Source: Leptolyngbyaceae cyanobacterium (GTDB lineage: Bacteria; Cyanobacteriota; Cyanobacteriia; Cyanobacteriales; Aerosakkonemataceae). From it: DNA of 64,000 nt. The translations under genes and the position numbers were made by a program. The stretch is from contig DATNQN010000121.1 in assembly GCA_036703985.1 (NCBI GenBank), positions 1-64,000 of the forward strand, read 5' to 3'. Below, piece after piece: positions 19,697-28,624 of this stretch. Position 1 is the stretch's first letter. Every line of letters starts with the position of its first letter. The notes beneath the pieces are model-generated. The model was not told the DNA's origin, made no database searches, and worked only from the letters and a program-made list of their open reading frames with translations.

Positions 19697-20575
19697 TTAT
19701 TGGTTTTGAATAACAGTAGTACCAGTGTTATTCGGGTTATTGTTATTAAACCCTGAATTATTGCCAAAACCAGTACCAGTGCTGTTCGGGTTATTGTTAT
19801 TGAACCCTGAATTATTGCCGAAACCAGTGCCAGTATTATTCTGGTTATTGTTATTAAACCCTGGATTATTAGAAAACCCAGTACTAGGGTTATTTAAGTT
19901 ATTGTTGTTGAACGCTGGATTATTCACGAAACCAGCATCGGTATTATTCAAAGGATTACCGGTCAAGCCTTGTCCGTTTTGATTGAGAGCGTTACCGGTT
20001 CCGGCAGCGTTATTGGGAACGGTATCAAATACGGCATTACCTGCATTGTTGTTGAGAACTGGATTGCCGTTGGTCGCTACTCCATTGTTGTTGACGGCGG
20101 CATTCCCATTATTGACATTTGCTTGTCCGGGATTACCATTTACTGGTTGATTGGCAACGTTTCCAGCAGAACCGTCTAACCGCAAAAGGCTGCGGGAAGT
20201 CTTGAAGTAGGTAGACCAAAGTTGAGTATTCGGACGAGATGCCCAGTTTTGACGGTTTACTTCTAACGAGAGAAGTGGTGCGATCGAACCTTCATTTTGT
20301 CCCAAAACCGTGATATTGACGCCTCTGACTCCAGGATTTTGGTTAAAGGTACGCAGGGCAATATTTCTAGCGGCTGCTTCTGCTCTACCCACCAAGGTAT
20401 CGTAGTTTTCATTTGGTTGGCGATCGAGCGTAAGGCTGAGTTGGGCGATCCCGGGTTGAGTTGCCCTTGGTACTGGGCGGTTGGGCGTGGTTTGTGCATT
20501 GGCTGATGTCGGTAACCAGATGCTACCTCCCAAAGCTAGTAAAGTCACGATCGATATTAGCTTGAGACTCTTCAT
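19697..20575 (-). CDS. Secreted protein with Asn-rich repeats
   Basis: A 292-residue exported protein with a clear signal peptide (MKSLKLISIVTLLALGGSIW to SANAQ). Residues 40-135 form a small domain shared with the next gene upstream (LTLDRQPNENYDTLVGRAEA, LLSLEVNRQNW, LWSTYFKTSRSLLRLDG). The C-terminal half is low-complexity and Asn-rich, with tandem units of the form GFGNNSGFNNNNPN(N/S)TGT that are nearly identical near the end. The shared domain suggests an envelope function, but I do not recognise it. The DNA repeat could expand or contract by recombination. The paralogue at 20701-21987 lies 125 bp upstream in the same direction. Confidence 0.75.
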   Translation of the reverse strand: MKSLKLISIVTLLALGGSIWLPTSANAQTTPNRPVPRATQPGIAQLSLTLDRQPNENYDTLVGRAEAAARNIALRTFNQNPGVRGVNITVLGQNEGSIAPLLSLEVNRQNWASRPNTQLWSTYFKTSRSLLRLDGSAGNVANQPVNGNPGQANVNNGNAAVNNNGVATNGNPVLNNNAGNAVFDTVPNNAAGTGNALNQNGQGLTGNPLNNTDAGFVNNPAFNNNNLNNPSTGFSNNPGFNNNNQNNTGTGFGNNSGFNNNNPNSTGTGFGNNSGFNNNNPNNTGTTVIQNQ

Positions 20576-20700
20576 AACTAGTCTGAATGAAACTTAGTTG
20601 TGATGCTCTATTCAGGCTAGCTTGATGGGAAGGAAAGCTTAATCTTCACGATGGAATAAAGCTTCCTTCACCTAGAGAAGGATATTAAATCCTGAATTCG

Positions 20701-21987
20701 CTATTGCCGATCGGGAATACAACGATTTCTGTTATCGATCGCACCTTGCAATTCTCGCGCCCTCCGAACTAACCCCGTACCGTAGGATGGTTGAGAACGA
20801 TTGCTAGCAGTAGTACCGGGTGGACAAGCGTTAACGTTGTTTGGTTGATTGTTGGAATTTGTCGCAGGGGTAGCCGTTCGGTTAGCTGGTGCGTTAGTTG
20901 TGCGATTAGCGGGAGTAGTGCGAGTATTACCCGTAGAATTAGTTCTTTGATTACTATTGCCGCTGCGATTAGCAGGAGTATTGGTTCTTTGATTGGTGCT
21001 ACCTCTGCGGTTATTTGTCGTACCGCCAGTATTAGTAGCTGGAGTTCGCCTTTGATTGGTGTTGCCCTGACGGTTAGCGGGTGTTCCGCCTGCATTGTTG
21101 GGTCGAGGAGAAGGTTGAGTACCCGTAGCAGCGTTGTTTGATGGGCCTGTGGGCAATTGTACTGGTGTATTAGAACCTGCGGGTGGAAGGGTGAAACGGA
21201 AATTGAGAGTCTTATTGGCATCATCTACATTGCCAGTTAAATCTTGCGTACTACCTTGTGCCAGTAATCTCAATCTAAAAGGAATTGGCCCGGTTCTAGT
21301 AGCACAGCGTTCATATAAATTCACTCTTACCGTATAGTTGCCTGGAGGAGCTCCAGTGGAAGGCCAAAAAATATTTTCTACGGGATTAGTTATTGTATTC
21401 TGACAGCCAGCATTACTATCAACATCTAGTTCGCCTCCGGATGCGACTTTTTTATTTTGGAAAAATACTCTCTGACCGCTGGGGTCGATCACTTCTAAGT
21501 CTAGGTCGTCAGTGGTAGACCACCTCAGGGTATTTTGAATGACGCCCGTACCTAAAGTTGGCTCTGGTCTTTGTCCGGCTTGCGGTGTAGCAGCCGCCAC
21601 CGGAGTGGGATCGTCAATTCTTAAAAGCTGTTTGGAGTTAGGGTAATATGTTGACCAACGTTTAGAGTCGGGGTGTCTCGTCCAGCCATCACGACTTACT
21701 TCTAAAGTTAATATCGGTGCTGATAAACCGATGTTTTGGCCGGTAATTACGATCGCGGCTTCGCTCACTAAAATATCATTATCAAAACTGCGTTGAGCAG
21801 CTGCCCTGGCCACTGCTTCTGCTCTGCGAACTAAAGTTGCAAAAGATTCATTTGGTTGTCGATCTAGCGTAATATTGACGCGAGATGTATAAGCTCTTGC
21901 TAAGGGAGGCGCGATCGCTCCCGTAATAGCCCAAAAACTACCACCTAATCCTAACAATGCCACTAAACTCAAAGAAGCAATTCGCAT
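20701..21987 (-). CDS. Secreted protein: shared N-domain, YfaP/DUF2135-like domain and Thr/Asn/Arg-rich tail
   Basis: A 428-residue exported protein with an N-terminal signal sequence (MRIASLSLVALLGLGGSFWA). Residues 35-130 match the N-domain of the neighbour (ITLDRQPNESFATLVRRAEA, ILTLEVSRDGW, RWSTYYPNSKQLLRID). Residues about 150-270 resemble the YfaP/DUF2135 beta-sandwich (STTDDLDLEVIDPSGQRV, PPGNYTVRVNLYERC). The next 130 residues are a Thr/Asn/Arg/Pro-rich low-complexity linker, and the last 45 return to ordinary composition (CPPGTTASNRSQ, RRARELQGAIDNRNRC). Likely a periplasmic or surface protein; function unknown. It and the 19697 gene arose by duplication. Confidence 0.75.
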   Translation of the reverse strand: MRIASLSLVALLGLGGSFWAITGAIAPPLARAYTSRVNITLDRQPNESFATLVRRAEAVARAAAQRSFDNDILVSEAAIVITGQNIGLSAPILTLEVSRDGWTRHPDSKRWSTYYPNSKQLLRIDDPTPVAAATPQAGQRPEPTLGTGVIQNTLRWSTTDDLDLEVIDPSGQRVFFQNKKVASGGELDVDSNAGCQNTITNPVENIFWPSTGAPPGNYTVRVNLYERCATRTGPIPFRLRLLAQGSTQDLTGNVDDANKTLNFRFTLPPAGSNTPVQLPTGPSNNAATGTQPSPRPNNAGGTPANRQGNTNQRRTPATNTGGTTNNRRGSTNQRTNTPANRSGNSNQRTNSTGNTRTTPANRTTNAPANRTATPATNSNNQPNNVNACPPGTTASNRSQPSYGTGLVRRARELQGAIDNRNRCIPDRQ

Positions 21988-22071
21988 TTTTTAACTCTAA
22001 CCTTTTATATCTGCATTACTAGATCATTGATAACAAGGTACTACTATCGTTGACATGGGGGACTTTAAGAG

Positions 22072-23925
22072 ATGAATAACTACTGGCTAATGGCGATTGG
22101 CATTAACCAATATCAGTATCTCCAGCCTTTAGGATATGCTCAAGCCGATGCTCAAGCATTATGGAATTTCCTGGTGGGGAAAGCGGGTTTTATGCCCGAT
22201 CGTTGTTTGCTGTTAACTGACACTTCGCCGTTCATTGACGGCGAGCCAACTTATCCTACCCGGGAAAATATTCAACTCTGGCTCGACTGGTTAAGCCAAG
22301 AAGCACTCAAACAGGGAGATCATCTGTGGGTATTCTTTAGCGGTTACGGATTGAAATCCCAAGGTCAAGATTTCTTGATGCCGATCGATGGCAATCCAGA
22401 AAATATTACCGCTACGGCGATTCCCATGCGGTCTATTTACGAAAGCCTCAAACGGTCAAAAGCCTCAACTAATCTAGTTTTACTAGATATGAACCGCACG
22501 GGTATAACAGAAGCTAGCGGTGCGGTGGGCGCTCAAACGGTGGAATTAGCCCGTGACTTGGAAATCCCCACCGTGCTATCCTGCCAACCGAATCAAATAT
22601 CTCACGAAGCTTCCGACTTACAGCACGGCTTGTTTACAGCTGCTTTGTTGGAAGGGCTACGCACGGAAAATGCTAATATGAGCCTCGCCACTCTCAAGCG
22701 TTATCTGAGCGAACGTTTACCAGAGTTGAGCGAACATCATTGGCGTCCGCGACAAGAACCGGTGGTGGTGGTGCATCCTCCCGGAAAAAGCCATCAGGTT
22801 ATTTTGCCTCAGCAAGGAATATTGGTGGCTAGCGGCTATTACGAAAATGGGGAAAGAAATCACGCCTCGACTAATGAAGTGGGTATAGGTGCTACTGCCG
22901 CTGGGGTGGGAGTGGCTGCCCAACAAAATTTGTCAAATACGGGCGATGTACCTAGTTTTAATAATCCGTTTGACGGAAATTTGGATGATATCGAACCGCG
23001 CGGTGAATCTGCTTTAAACACACCACCAGTAACGCCTGCACCAGTGACGCCAACTAACGGTCACGCAGCAGCTTCTACCAATGTTCCCTCTCATCTGGAT
23101 GACGAAGAGGATGAGGATGACGAAGCAGAATTTTGGCAAAATATACTGCTTTGGGGTGGTGGTTTAGCGCTGTTGGTGCTGTTGCTAATGAGTTTGTTTG
23201 GCGGTCGCAACAGATTATTCCCGATCGGTCAGCAAGCTAATCGCAATCCGGCTACGGTAGCTCCTGCTAAAGATGGTACTGCTAAACCTGCTGCTAAACC
23301 GAAGACTCCCCAACAAATCAATCAGGAACGTTTACAGCAAGCGAGAGTAGCTTTGAGAAGCAATCAGGTTTCTCAGTATGGAAAGGCGATCGCGATCGCC
23401 AGTCAAATTGAAAAAGGCCAACCTCTTTACGACGAAGCACAAGAGTCGATCGAACGCTGGAGCAGCGTGATTTTAGATACGGCTCGCGGACGCGCCCAAC
23501 AAGGTAACTATAGCGGTGCGGTATCGGCTGCTCGGTTAGTGCCGAAAGACCCGCAACCGATTTATGCAGAAGCTCAAAAATCGATCCGGCAATGGGAACC
23601 GATCGTTAAACAACAACAAGCTAATCAAGCCGTGTTGAAGACTGCTAAGGGAATGATTCGCCCCGAGCAAGCTTCTACTTACAATAAAGCGATCGTCGCC
23701 CTTGGCAAAATTCCCGCCGGTCAACCCGGACATCGCGAAGCTCAAAAATTGATTTCCCAATGGAGTCAAACCATTCTGAATTTGGCTGTCAATCGGGCGG
23801 CTGGTGGAAATCTCCAAGCTGGTATCGCTACGGCGTCTTTAGTACCTTCCAATACCCCGGCTTATCCGAAAGCCAAACAGTCAATTGCCAAATGGAAGAA
23901 GCTACAAGCGCAGGCTAATCAATAA
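22072..23925 (+). CDS. Caspase-fold (orthocaspase family) membrane protein with replaced catalytic dyad
   Basis: A 617-residue protein. Residues 1-230 are a peptidase C14/caspase domain (WLMAIGINQYQYLQPLGYAQ, ENIQLWLDWL, DHLWVFFSGYG, NLVLLDMNRTG). In active orthocaspases FFSGHG and LLDACR supply His and Cys; here these are Tyr92 and Asn141, so proteolysis is not expected. Pseudo-orthocaspases with such replacements are known in cyanobacteria. An acidic linker (DDEEDEDDEAEFW) precedes one membrane helix at about 357-380. The C-terminal 230 residues have repeated helical units ending in EAQ(E/K)SI-type segments (YDEAQESIERW, YAEAQKSIRQW, HREAQKLISQW, YPKAKQSIAKW). Possible role: scaffold or decoy in stress signalling. 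Two hairpins follow the gene. Confidence 0.85.
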   Translation: MNNYWLMAIGINQYQYLQPLGYAQADAQALWNFLVGKAGFMPDRCLLLTDTSPFIDGEPTYPTRENIQLWLDWLSQEALKQGDHLWVFFSGYGLKSQGQDFLMPIDGNPENITATAIPMRSIYESLKRSKASTNLVLLDMNRTGITEASGAVGAQTVELARDLEIPTVLSCQPNQISHEASDLQHGLFTAALLEGLRTENANMSLATLKRYLSERLPELSEHHWRPRQEPVVVVHPPGKSHQVILPQQGILVASGYYENGERNHASTNEVGIGATAAGVGVAAQQNLSNTGDVPSFNNPFDGNLDDIEPRGESALNTPPVTPAPVTPTNGHAAASTNVPSHLDDEEDEDDEAEFWQNILLWGGGLALLVLLLMSLFGGRNRLFPIGQQANRNPATVAPAKDGTAKPAAKPKTPQQINQERLQQARVALRSNQVSQYGKAIAIASQIEKGQPLYDEAQESIERWSSVILDTARGRAQQGNYSGAVSAARLVPKDPQPIYAEAQKSIRQWEPIVKQQQANQAVLKTAKGMIRPEQASTYNKAIVALGKIPAGQPGHREAQKLISQWSQTILNLAVNRAAGGNLQAGIATASLVPSNTPAYPKAKQSIAKWKKLQAQANQ

Positions 23926-23932
23926 ACTAGTA

Positions 23933-23960
23933 TTTAGAATTCCGGCTCCGGAATTCTAAA
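23933..23960. repeat. Inverted repeat after the pseudo-orthocaspase gene
   Basis: Arms TTTAGAATTCCGG and complement around CT, seven bases past the stop codon. It may stabilise the mRNA 3' end or help terminate. Confidence 0.55.
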
Positions 23961-23976
23961 TTTAAATTTAGAAAGA

Positions 23977-24012
23977 AGCAGAAAAATTAAGTTTAATTCT
24001 GCTCTTTTTTTT
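23977..24012 (+). terminator. Rho-independent terminator
   Basis: Stem AGCAGAA / TTCTGCT with an AT-rich, partly self-complementary centre, followed by C and a run of eight T. It lies 52 bases downstream of the pseudo-orthocaspase gene. Confidence 0.75.
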
Positions 24013-24086
24013 AGCAATCATCATCTCCAGATACCTCTTCACTTAAATGCTGTCACGTTTACAGAGATTTTCGGATGAGTGAGGTA

Positions 24087-24125
24087 CTTAAAAACCCGGT
24101 TTCTTGAAGAAGTCGGGTTTTTAAG
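24087..24125. repeat. Dispersed palindrome (GAAACCCGG family), diverged copy 3
   Basis: Arms CTTAAAAACCCGGTTTCTT and the complement with one mismatch. It lies 33 bases after the 3' end of the minus-strand phytochrome kinase gene. Confidence 0.7.
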
Positions 24126-24157
24126 TCTGCTTTATCAGGTCTGTAAACTACTGTCAT

Positions 24158-27010
24158 TCACTCTGAGTATTCTGGCTCCTGAATTTTGGCTTCTGAATTA
24201 ATTTTGATTATTGGTTTGCAAGGAATTTCTATTAAAAATTCAGTCCCTTGGCCGGGATGGGATAAGCATTTGAGGTTTCCCCCATGTTTTTCAACTAATA
24301 TTTGATAACTAATAGCCAGCCCTAAACCAGTCCCTTTACCGATATCTTTAGTAGTAAAAAACGGATCGAAAATTCGATGTTGAATTTCTTTGGGTATACC
24401 CGTTCCATTGTCGGCAATTTTAATTCCAATCCAAGGGCGATCGCCTTGCATATCCGCTAATAATTGAGTTTGAATAGTAATTTGGCTGGGTTGGTTTTTG
24501 ATTTCCGAAATAGTCCGTTGATGATCTCGTTGTTCTAAAGCATCAATAGCGTTAGAAAGCAAGTTCATAAAGACTTGATTTAACTGACCGGCATAGCATT
24601 CTATCAGTGGTAACTTACTGTAATTTTTAATAATTTGAATAGCGGGATAACCAGTTTTCGGTTTGAGTCGGTGTTGCAAAATTAATAGACTACTTTCAAT
24701 TCCTTCGTGAATATCTACTGGTTTTCTTTCTGACTGGTCGAGACGGGAGAAGTTACGCAATGATAAGACTAATTGACGAATGCGATCGGCTCCGATTTTC
24801 ATCGAATTGAGCAGTTTTGGCAAGTCATCTAGCAAAAAGTCTAAGTCTATTTCTTCGGCTTTTTCTTGAATAGTTGGATGGGGATTTTCATAACATTTTT
24901 GGTATAGTTCGATTAGTTGAAGTAAGTCTTCAATGTATTGACTGGCGTGACTGAGATTACCATAAATAAAATTAACTGGATTGTTGATTTCGTGGGCTAC
25001 GCCAGCCACTAATTGCCCTAAACTGGACATTTTTTCTGTTTGAATTAATTTTGATTGAGCTTGTTGCAATTCATCTAAAGCTTTGGCTAATTGTTGTGCT
25101 TTTGCTAGTTCTTGAGTGGCAGCGTCGCGAGTTTTTTGGTAAAGTTCGGCTTGCTGAATTGCGATCGCCGCTTGAGAAGCTAATTGCTGTAATAAGTCTA
25201 GTTCGTCAGTTTGCCAAAATCTAGGTCGATCGCATTGGTGAGCGATCAGCAAACCCCACAATACCGTACCCATGCGAATCGGTACGACTAGGTTGGCTCT
25301 TACCTGGATATTCTCTAAAAATTTTTGATGACAGGGAGCTAAATCAGCATTGTAAATATCATCTACGGGGCGGACTCTTCCTTGGATGTAAAGTTCGGCA
25401 ATTTCTTGAGGAAAACAGTTTTCCGGCCCTTCAAATCCTAATATAGAGACACAGTTACTTTTGACCGACTCTACTACTACGTTACCATACCATTGTTTAG
25501 TAAATTGATAAATTATTACGCGGTCTGTATCGAGCAGATTACGTACTTCCCTGACAATAGTTTGCAGGATAGTTTTAGAATCTAAAGTACTGCGAATTTC
25601 ATCGGTAACTTGTTTAAGTAATCTCGCTGAATTGAGAGATTTCTGTAATTCTGCGGTGCGATTTTCGACTTGCTTTTCCAAATCATTATTCAAATGCAAT
25701 ACCTGTTGGTACAACTGAAATTGTTGTACTGCCATTGCAAAATGATTGCCCAGTGCTTGTGCTAGTTCGATTTCTTCTGCCGTCCACTCGCGAGCCTGAC
25801 CGTTTTTTAACTGTTTCCACGCCTCGAAAGAGCGGCGGGGATACAGCTGTCTGCCATCTGGGTCGAAGTGTCCAGCCCATAAAGTTTCCGTATTAATTTC
25901 ATGACGTAAAATAGTCAGATAGCCGAGCAATTGTCGTCGGTACTCTAATGGGATAACGATCAAACCGCGAATTTTGTTACCTGCAAAAGCTGGCGCTAAT
26001 ATTTGGTAGTTGGGGTGTTGATAAATATCGGCGATCGCGCACAGTTTGTATTGACTTTTATGGGAGTAATTCCCACCATTTTTGTCTGCGAATAAAGAGC
26101 AAGTTTGAAACATATCTAATTCGTCTATTTCGTCTCCTCTTTCATTTTTAATCAGAGCTAAGTTAAGTTGTTCTCCACAGGTATAAACTTGTGAATTGAA
26201 AGGAGTTTCCACACCTGTATTTTGGTCTCGTTTATTAATATAAATTCTCCCACCCGCTCCTTGAAATACGGCAACGGTTTCTTCTAATGCTGATTGCAAT
26301 TGAATGGTTGGTTGAGCGTGGAGGAGAGTAGCAATTCGGTTAATGGTGGCTTCCCTTTGTGCTTGGTGACGGGCAAAACTGAGTAGGTTAGATTGAGCGA
26401 TCGCAATGGAAACTTGATCGGCTACTTGTTGTACGACTTGCAATTCTTCTTCGGAAATAGGGCGGCTTTGGGCATTATGAGATACTAGCAATCCCCATAG
26501 TTTAGGATTTGATTGTTGAGAACCGATATCGTAATTCAAGATCGGGACTACTAACGAAGATTTCACCCCCATTGCCTTTAAATATTCTATATGGCACGGG
26601 TCTACAGGCCGATAACGAATGTCAACTGCCAGAGGTTCGCCTGTCTCCGGACAATCCAGACAACTAAGGCCAATTCGTTGGTTTTCTACATCTACTATCG
26701 ATCGCTGACGAGCTTTTACAAACTGTTCGCGAGCATAAGCTGGTATATCATCAGCCGGAAAATTTAATCCTTTCAGAGTAGGAAGGCGAAATTCATTAAT
26801 AGATTCGGCAATTACTTCTCCGCTATTATCGGCATTAAATCGGTAAACCATTACGCGGTCCGTACTTAAAAAATCTCGGATTTCATGAACAGTTGCTGCC
26901 AAAATTTCCGACAATTCTAAAGATTGACGAATGCGGTTAGTCATTCGATTTAGCAATCCTTGCCGATCGATCGATTGTATTATTTCTCGCGCTTCATTTT
27001 TAATGTTCAT
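24158..27010 (-). CDS. Cph2-like knotless phytochrome with extra bilin-type GAF and histidine kinase
   Basis: A 950-residue photoreceptor kinase. GAF1 (about 30-205) has the phytochrome FPADDIP motif (84-90) and the bilin-attachment Cys139-His140 (DPCHIEYLKAMGV). A second GAF/PHY-like domain (about 220-435) ends with the tongue motif PRRSFEAWK (391-399), so this is a knotless group II phytochrome core. A third GAF (about 465-625) has Cys560-His561 (APCHQKFL), as in cyanobacteriochromes, and an ENCF motif (530-533) where two-Cys types have DXCF. A coiled coil leads to HisKA with His673 (VAHEINNPV) and HATPase_c (NLLSNAIDAL, DNGTGIP, GTGLGL). It should report red/far-red light and perhaps blue/green light through the third GAF. 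No cognate regulator is adjacent, so it probably signals to an unlinked partner. Confidence 0.85.
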   Translation of the reverse strand: MNIKNEAREIIQSIDRQGLLNRMTNRIRQSLELSEILAATVHEIRDFLSTDRVMVYRFNADNSGEVIAESINEFRLPTLKGLNFPADDIPAYAREQFVKARQRSIVDVENQRIGLSCLDCPETGEPLAVDIRYRPVDPCHIEYLKAMGVKSSLVVPILNYDIGSQQSNPKLWGLLVSHNAQSRPISEEELQVVQQVADQVSIAIAQSNLLSFARHQAQREATINRIATLLHAQPTIQLQSALEETVAVFQGAGGRIYINKRDQNTGVETPFNSQVYTCGEQLNLALIKNERGDEIDELDMFQTCSLFADKNGGNYSHKSQYKLCAIADIYQHPNYQILAPAFAGNKIRGLIVIPLEYRRQLLGYLTILRHEINTETLWAGHFDPDGRQLYPRRSFEAWKQLKNGQAREWTAEEIELAQALGNHFAMAVQQFQLYQQVLHLNNDLEKQVENRTAELQKSLNSARLLKQVTDEIRSTLDSKTILQTIVREVRNLLDTDRVIIYQFTKQWYGNVVVESVKSNCVSILGFEGPENCFPQEIAELYIQGRVRPVDDIYNADLAPCHQKFLENIQVRANLVVPIRMGTVLWGLLIAHQCDRPRFWQTDELDLLQQLASQAAIAIQQAELYQKTRDAATQELAKAQQLAKALDELQQAQSKLIQTEKMSSLGQLVAGVAHEINNPVNFIYGNLSHASQYIEDLLQLIELYQKCYENPHPTIQEKAEEIDLDFLLDDLPKLLNSMKIGADRIRQLVLSLRNFSRLDQSERKPVDIHEGIESSLLILQHRLKPKTGYPAIQIIKNYSKLPLIECYAGQLNQVFMNLLSNAIDALEQRDHQRTISEIKNQPSQITIQTQLLADMQGDRPWIGIKIADNGTGIPKEIQHRIFDPFFTTKDIGKGTGLGLAISYQILVEKHGGNLKCLSHPGQGTEFLIEIPCKPIIKINSEAKIQEPEYSE

Positions 27011-27343
27011 TGCTTATATCCAACAAAATTTTATGGAGTTAATTTTTTCTAATATGAGAATTTTATAAAAAATTAAACTTTTATGTCAAGTTTTTAAGTA
27101 ATCTCATCAATTATTTACATATATTATTTTTTTTTGTAAACGAATAGGAACAACAGCCTTATAAAATAAGTCTCCCTTTTAGGCTAACTAACTAATTTTA
27201 ATGAAATTGAAATAAAGATGAATGATAATTACAGTTTTTTATTAGTTTAAATTTCTTACTAAAACTGCAATTAACATCTGTGAGAAAATCTATACCCGAT
27301 TCGATCTTAACTTGTCAATTAACTAAAAGGAATAAAATTCTGA
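27011..27343. other. AT-rich intergenic region
   Basis: 333 bases upstream of the phytochrome kinase gene and downstream of the minus-strand NADAR gene. Very AT-rich with runs of T and A; the kinase promoter must be here. No gene or strong hairpin seen. Confidence 0.4.
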
Positions 27344-27796
27344 TTAGGATAGTCGCTGGCGCAGTTCTTGGCGAACGCTCATCAGAATTTTACCCAGAAA
27401 ATTTTGGCCAGTCCCTTCTCGACCGCAACCCCAGTAGTAGTCGGTGGGAGAGTTTTCTACCAGGAGGCTAGAACCAGTGGAAAGTAAAATCTCCCGAATA
27501 TCGGTATGAGTTAAAAACTTGGTAAGGACGGCTTCTCGCATAATGGGATACTTAACTTGTTCCCAATCGAGCCGGAGTTGACGGGTACTACAGCGTCCCA
27601 AAGAAGCGGCGATTTCCGGACTCTGGGCGGCTTGAATTACCTGAATTAAACCTGCATCCTTAGTGCCGCAAAATTTTTGTGCTTGGTAATAATGCTCTAC
27701 CGTTGGCCAATCTTGATTCTGCAAATGAATACCATGAGGAGAAAAGTTAGAAAAACAACCGTAAGGATCGCTAACTTTATAAAAGTAAATAATCAT
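27344..27796 (-). CDS. NADAR / YbiA-like N-glycosidase family protein (DUF1768)
   Basis: A 150-residue protein with the family signature: YFYKVSDPYGCFSNFSPH at the start, WPTVEHYYQAQKF in the middle and GCGREGTGQNFLGKILM at the end. YbiA-type members hydrolyse the N-glycosidic bond of early riboflavin intermediates, limiting their damage; other NADAR members act on ADP-ribose linkages. Length is normal. The gene stands alone, preceded by a heptamer repeat three bases upstream of its start (27799-27819). Given TIR and cyclase genes elsewhere in the window an ADP-ribose role is conceivable, but nothing here shows it. Confidence 0.88.
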   Translation of the reverse strand: MIIYFYKVSDPYGCFSNFSPHGIHLQNQDWPTVEHYYQAQKFCGTKDAGLIQVIQAAQSPEIAASLGRCSTRQLRLDWEQVKYPIMREAVLTKFLTHTDIREILLSTGSSLLVENSPTDYYWGCGREGTGQNFLGKILMSVRQELRQRLS

Positions 27797-27798
27797 TC

Positions 27799-27819
27799 GA
27801 TTTTAGATTTTAGATTTTA
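27799..27819. repeat. Heptamer tandem repeat GATTTTA x3
   Basis: Three exact head-to-tail copies of a 7-base unit immediately upstream of the NADAR gene. The same unit on the other strand occurs at 30915-30940. Short tandem heptamers are typical of filamentous cyanobacterial genomes. Confidence 0.85.
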
Positions 27820-28012
27820 GATCGCTCCCACATCTAAATCTGGTAGGTAGTCGAGCAAGTCTATATCAACTGATTTTAGCTTTAAAAAGAGGCAGAGTGG
27901 GGAAGGTAGAGAAAAAAGAGGCTAGAGAACGAGAAAATGAGTATTAAACCCTCGATGAAATCAAAAAAAACCGATTTAATATTAGTTATACCTTGGAAAG
28001 TCGGGCTTAAAT

Positions 28013-28624
28013 ATGACACCTGGATCGGCTAATGAATTTGAAAAGGCGAGTTTTGCTTGGCAAATACAGCAATGGCAACAGCAGTTTAGGGAGTGGATAG
28101 AACTGAAAATTTCCCAAAATCAAATCAACTTTCCAAAAGTACGCTTAGCATCAGGGCTACTCGACCTATTATGGCCGTTATTCAAAGTATTATCTTGGTT
28201 AATACTAGCAGTCGTAATAATTTGGTTGGGTTGGCAATTATGGTTGATATTCCGCCCTTATATATATTCTCTTGATTTTGAACTGGATAAGTTAAGGGAT
28301 AAGTCAACACACCATAGTGAGTTAACCGTAGTTGATTGGTGGCGGCGATCGCAAAAATTTTATCGTCAAGGTAATTATGCAGAGGCAGCCCGATGTCTTT
28401 ACATGGCTATGTTACAAAAATTACACGATACTCACTTAATACCCCACCAATCCAGTCGGACAGATGGAGAATATCGGCAATTAACCGAATCTTTACCCCA
28501 ACATAGCGCTTATCGAGTTTTACTGAATACTCACGAAAATCTGTGTTTTGGCAATGCAGATATTTCTCTAGAAACATTTGAAGATTGTCAGCAAGCTTAT
28601 CGGGAAATCGAGCGAAATCAATGA
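28013..28624 (+). CDS. DUF4129 membrane protein
   Basis: A 203-residue protein with one or two membrane helices at about 58-85 (PLFKVLSWLILAVVIIWLGW) and a C-terminal DUF4129 domain with its helical core (WWRRSQKFYRQGNYAEAARCLYMAMLQKLHD). Family members sit beside MoxR-DUF58 genes and are thought to serve in protein complex assembly or envelope maintenance. Its stop overlaps the start of the next gene (ATGA at 28621), which indicates translational coupling. It is the first gene of a four-gene set. Confidence 0.82.
   Translation: MTPGSANEFEKASFAWQIQQWQQQFREWIELKISQNQINFPKVRLASGLLDLLWPLFKVLSWLILAVVIIWLGWQLWLIFRPYIYSLDFELDKLRDKSTHHSELTVVDWWRRSQKFYRQGNYAEAARCLYMAMLQKLHDTHLIPHQSSRTDGEYRQLTESLPQHSAYRVLLNTHENLCFGNADISLETFEDCQQAYREIERNQ

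Noticed and set aside
19725-19982. Leu/Pro-rich frame opposite the Asn-rich repeats
   Set aside because: It is the antisense of the repeat array; its own repeats simply mirror the Asn codons, and there is no ribosome binding site.
28585-28620. Earlier start for the DUF4350 protein
   Set aside because: It would overlap the DUF4129 coding end by 36 bases more; the ATGA overlap at 28621 followed by a clean membrane helix is more natural.
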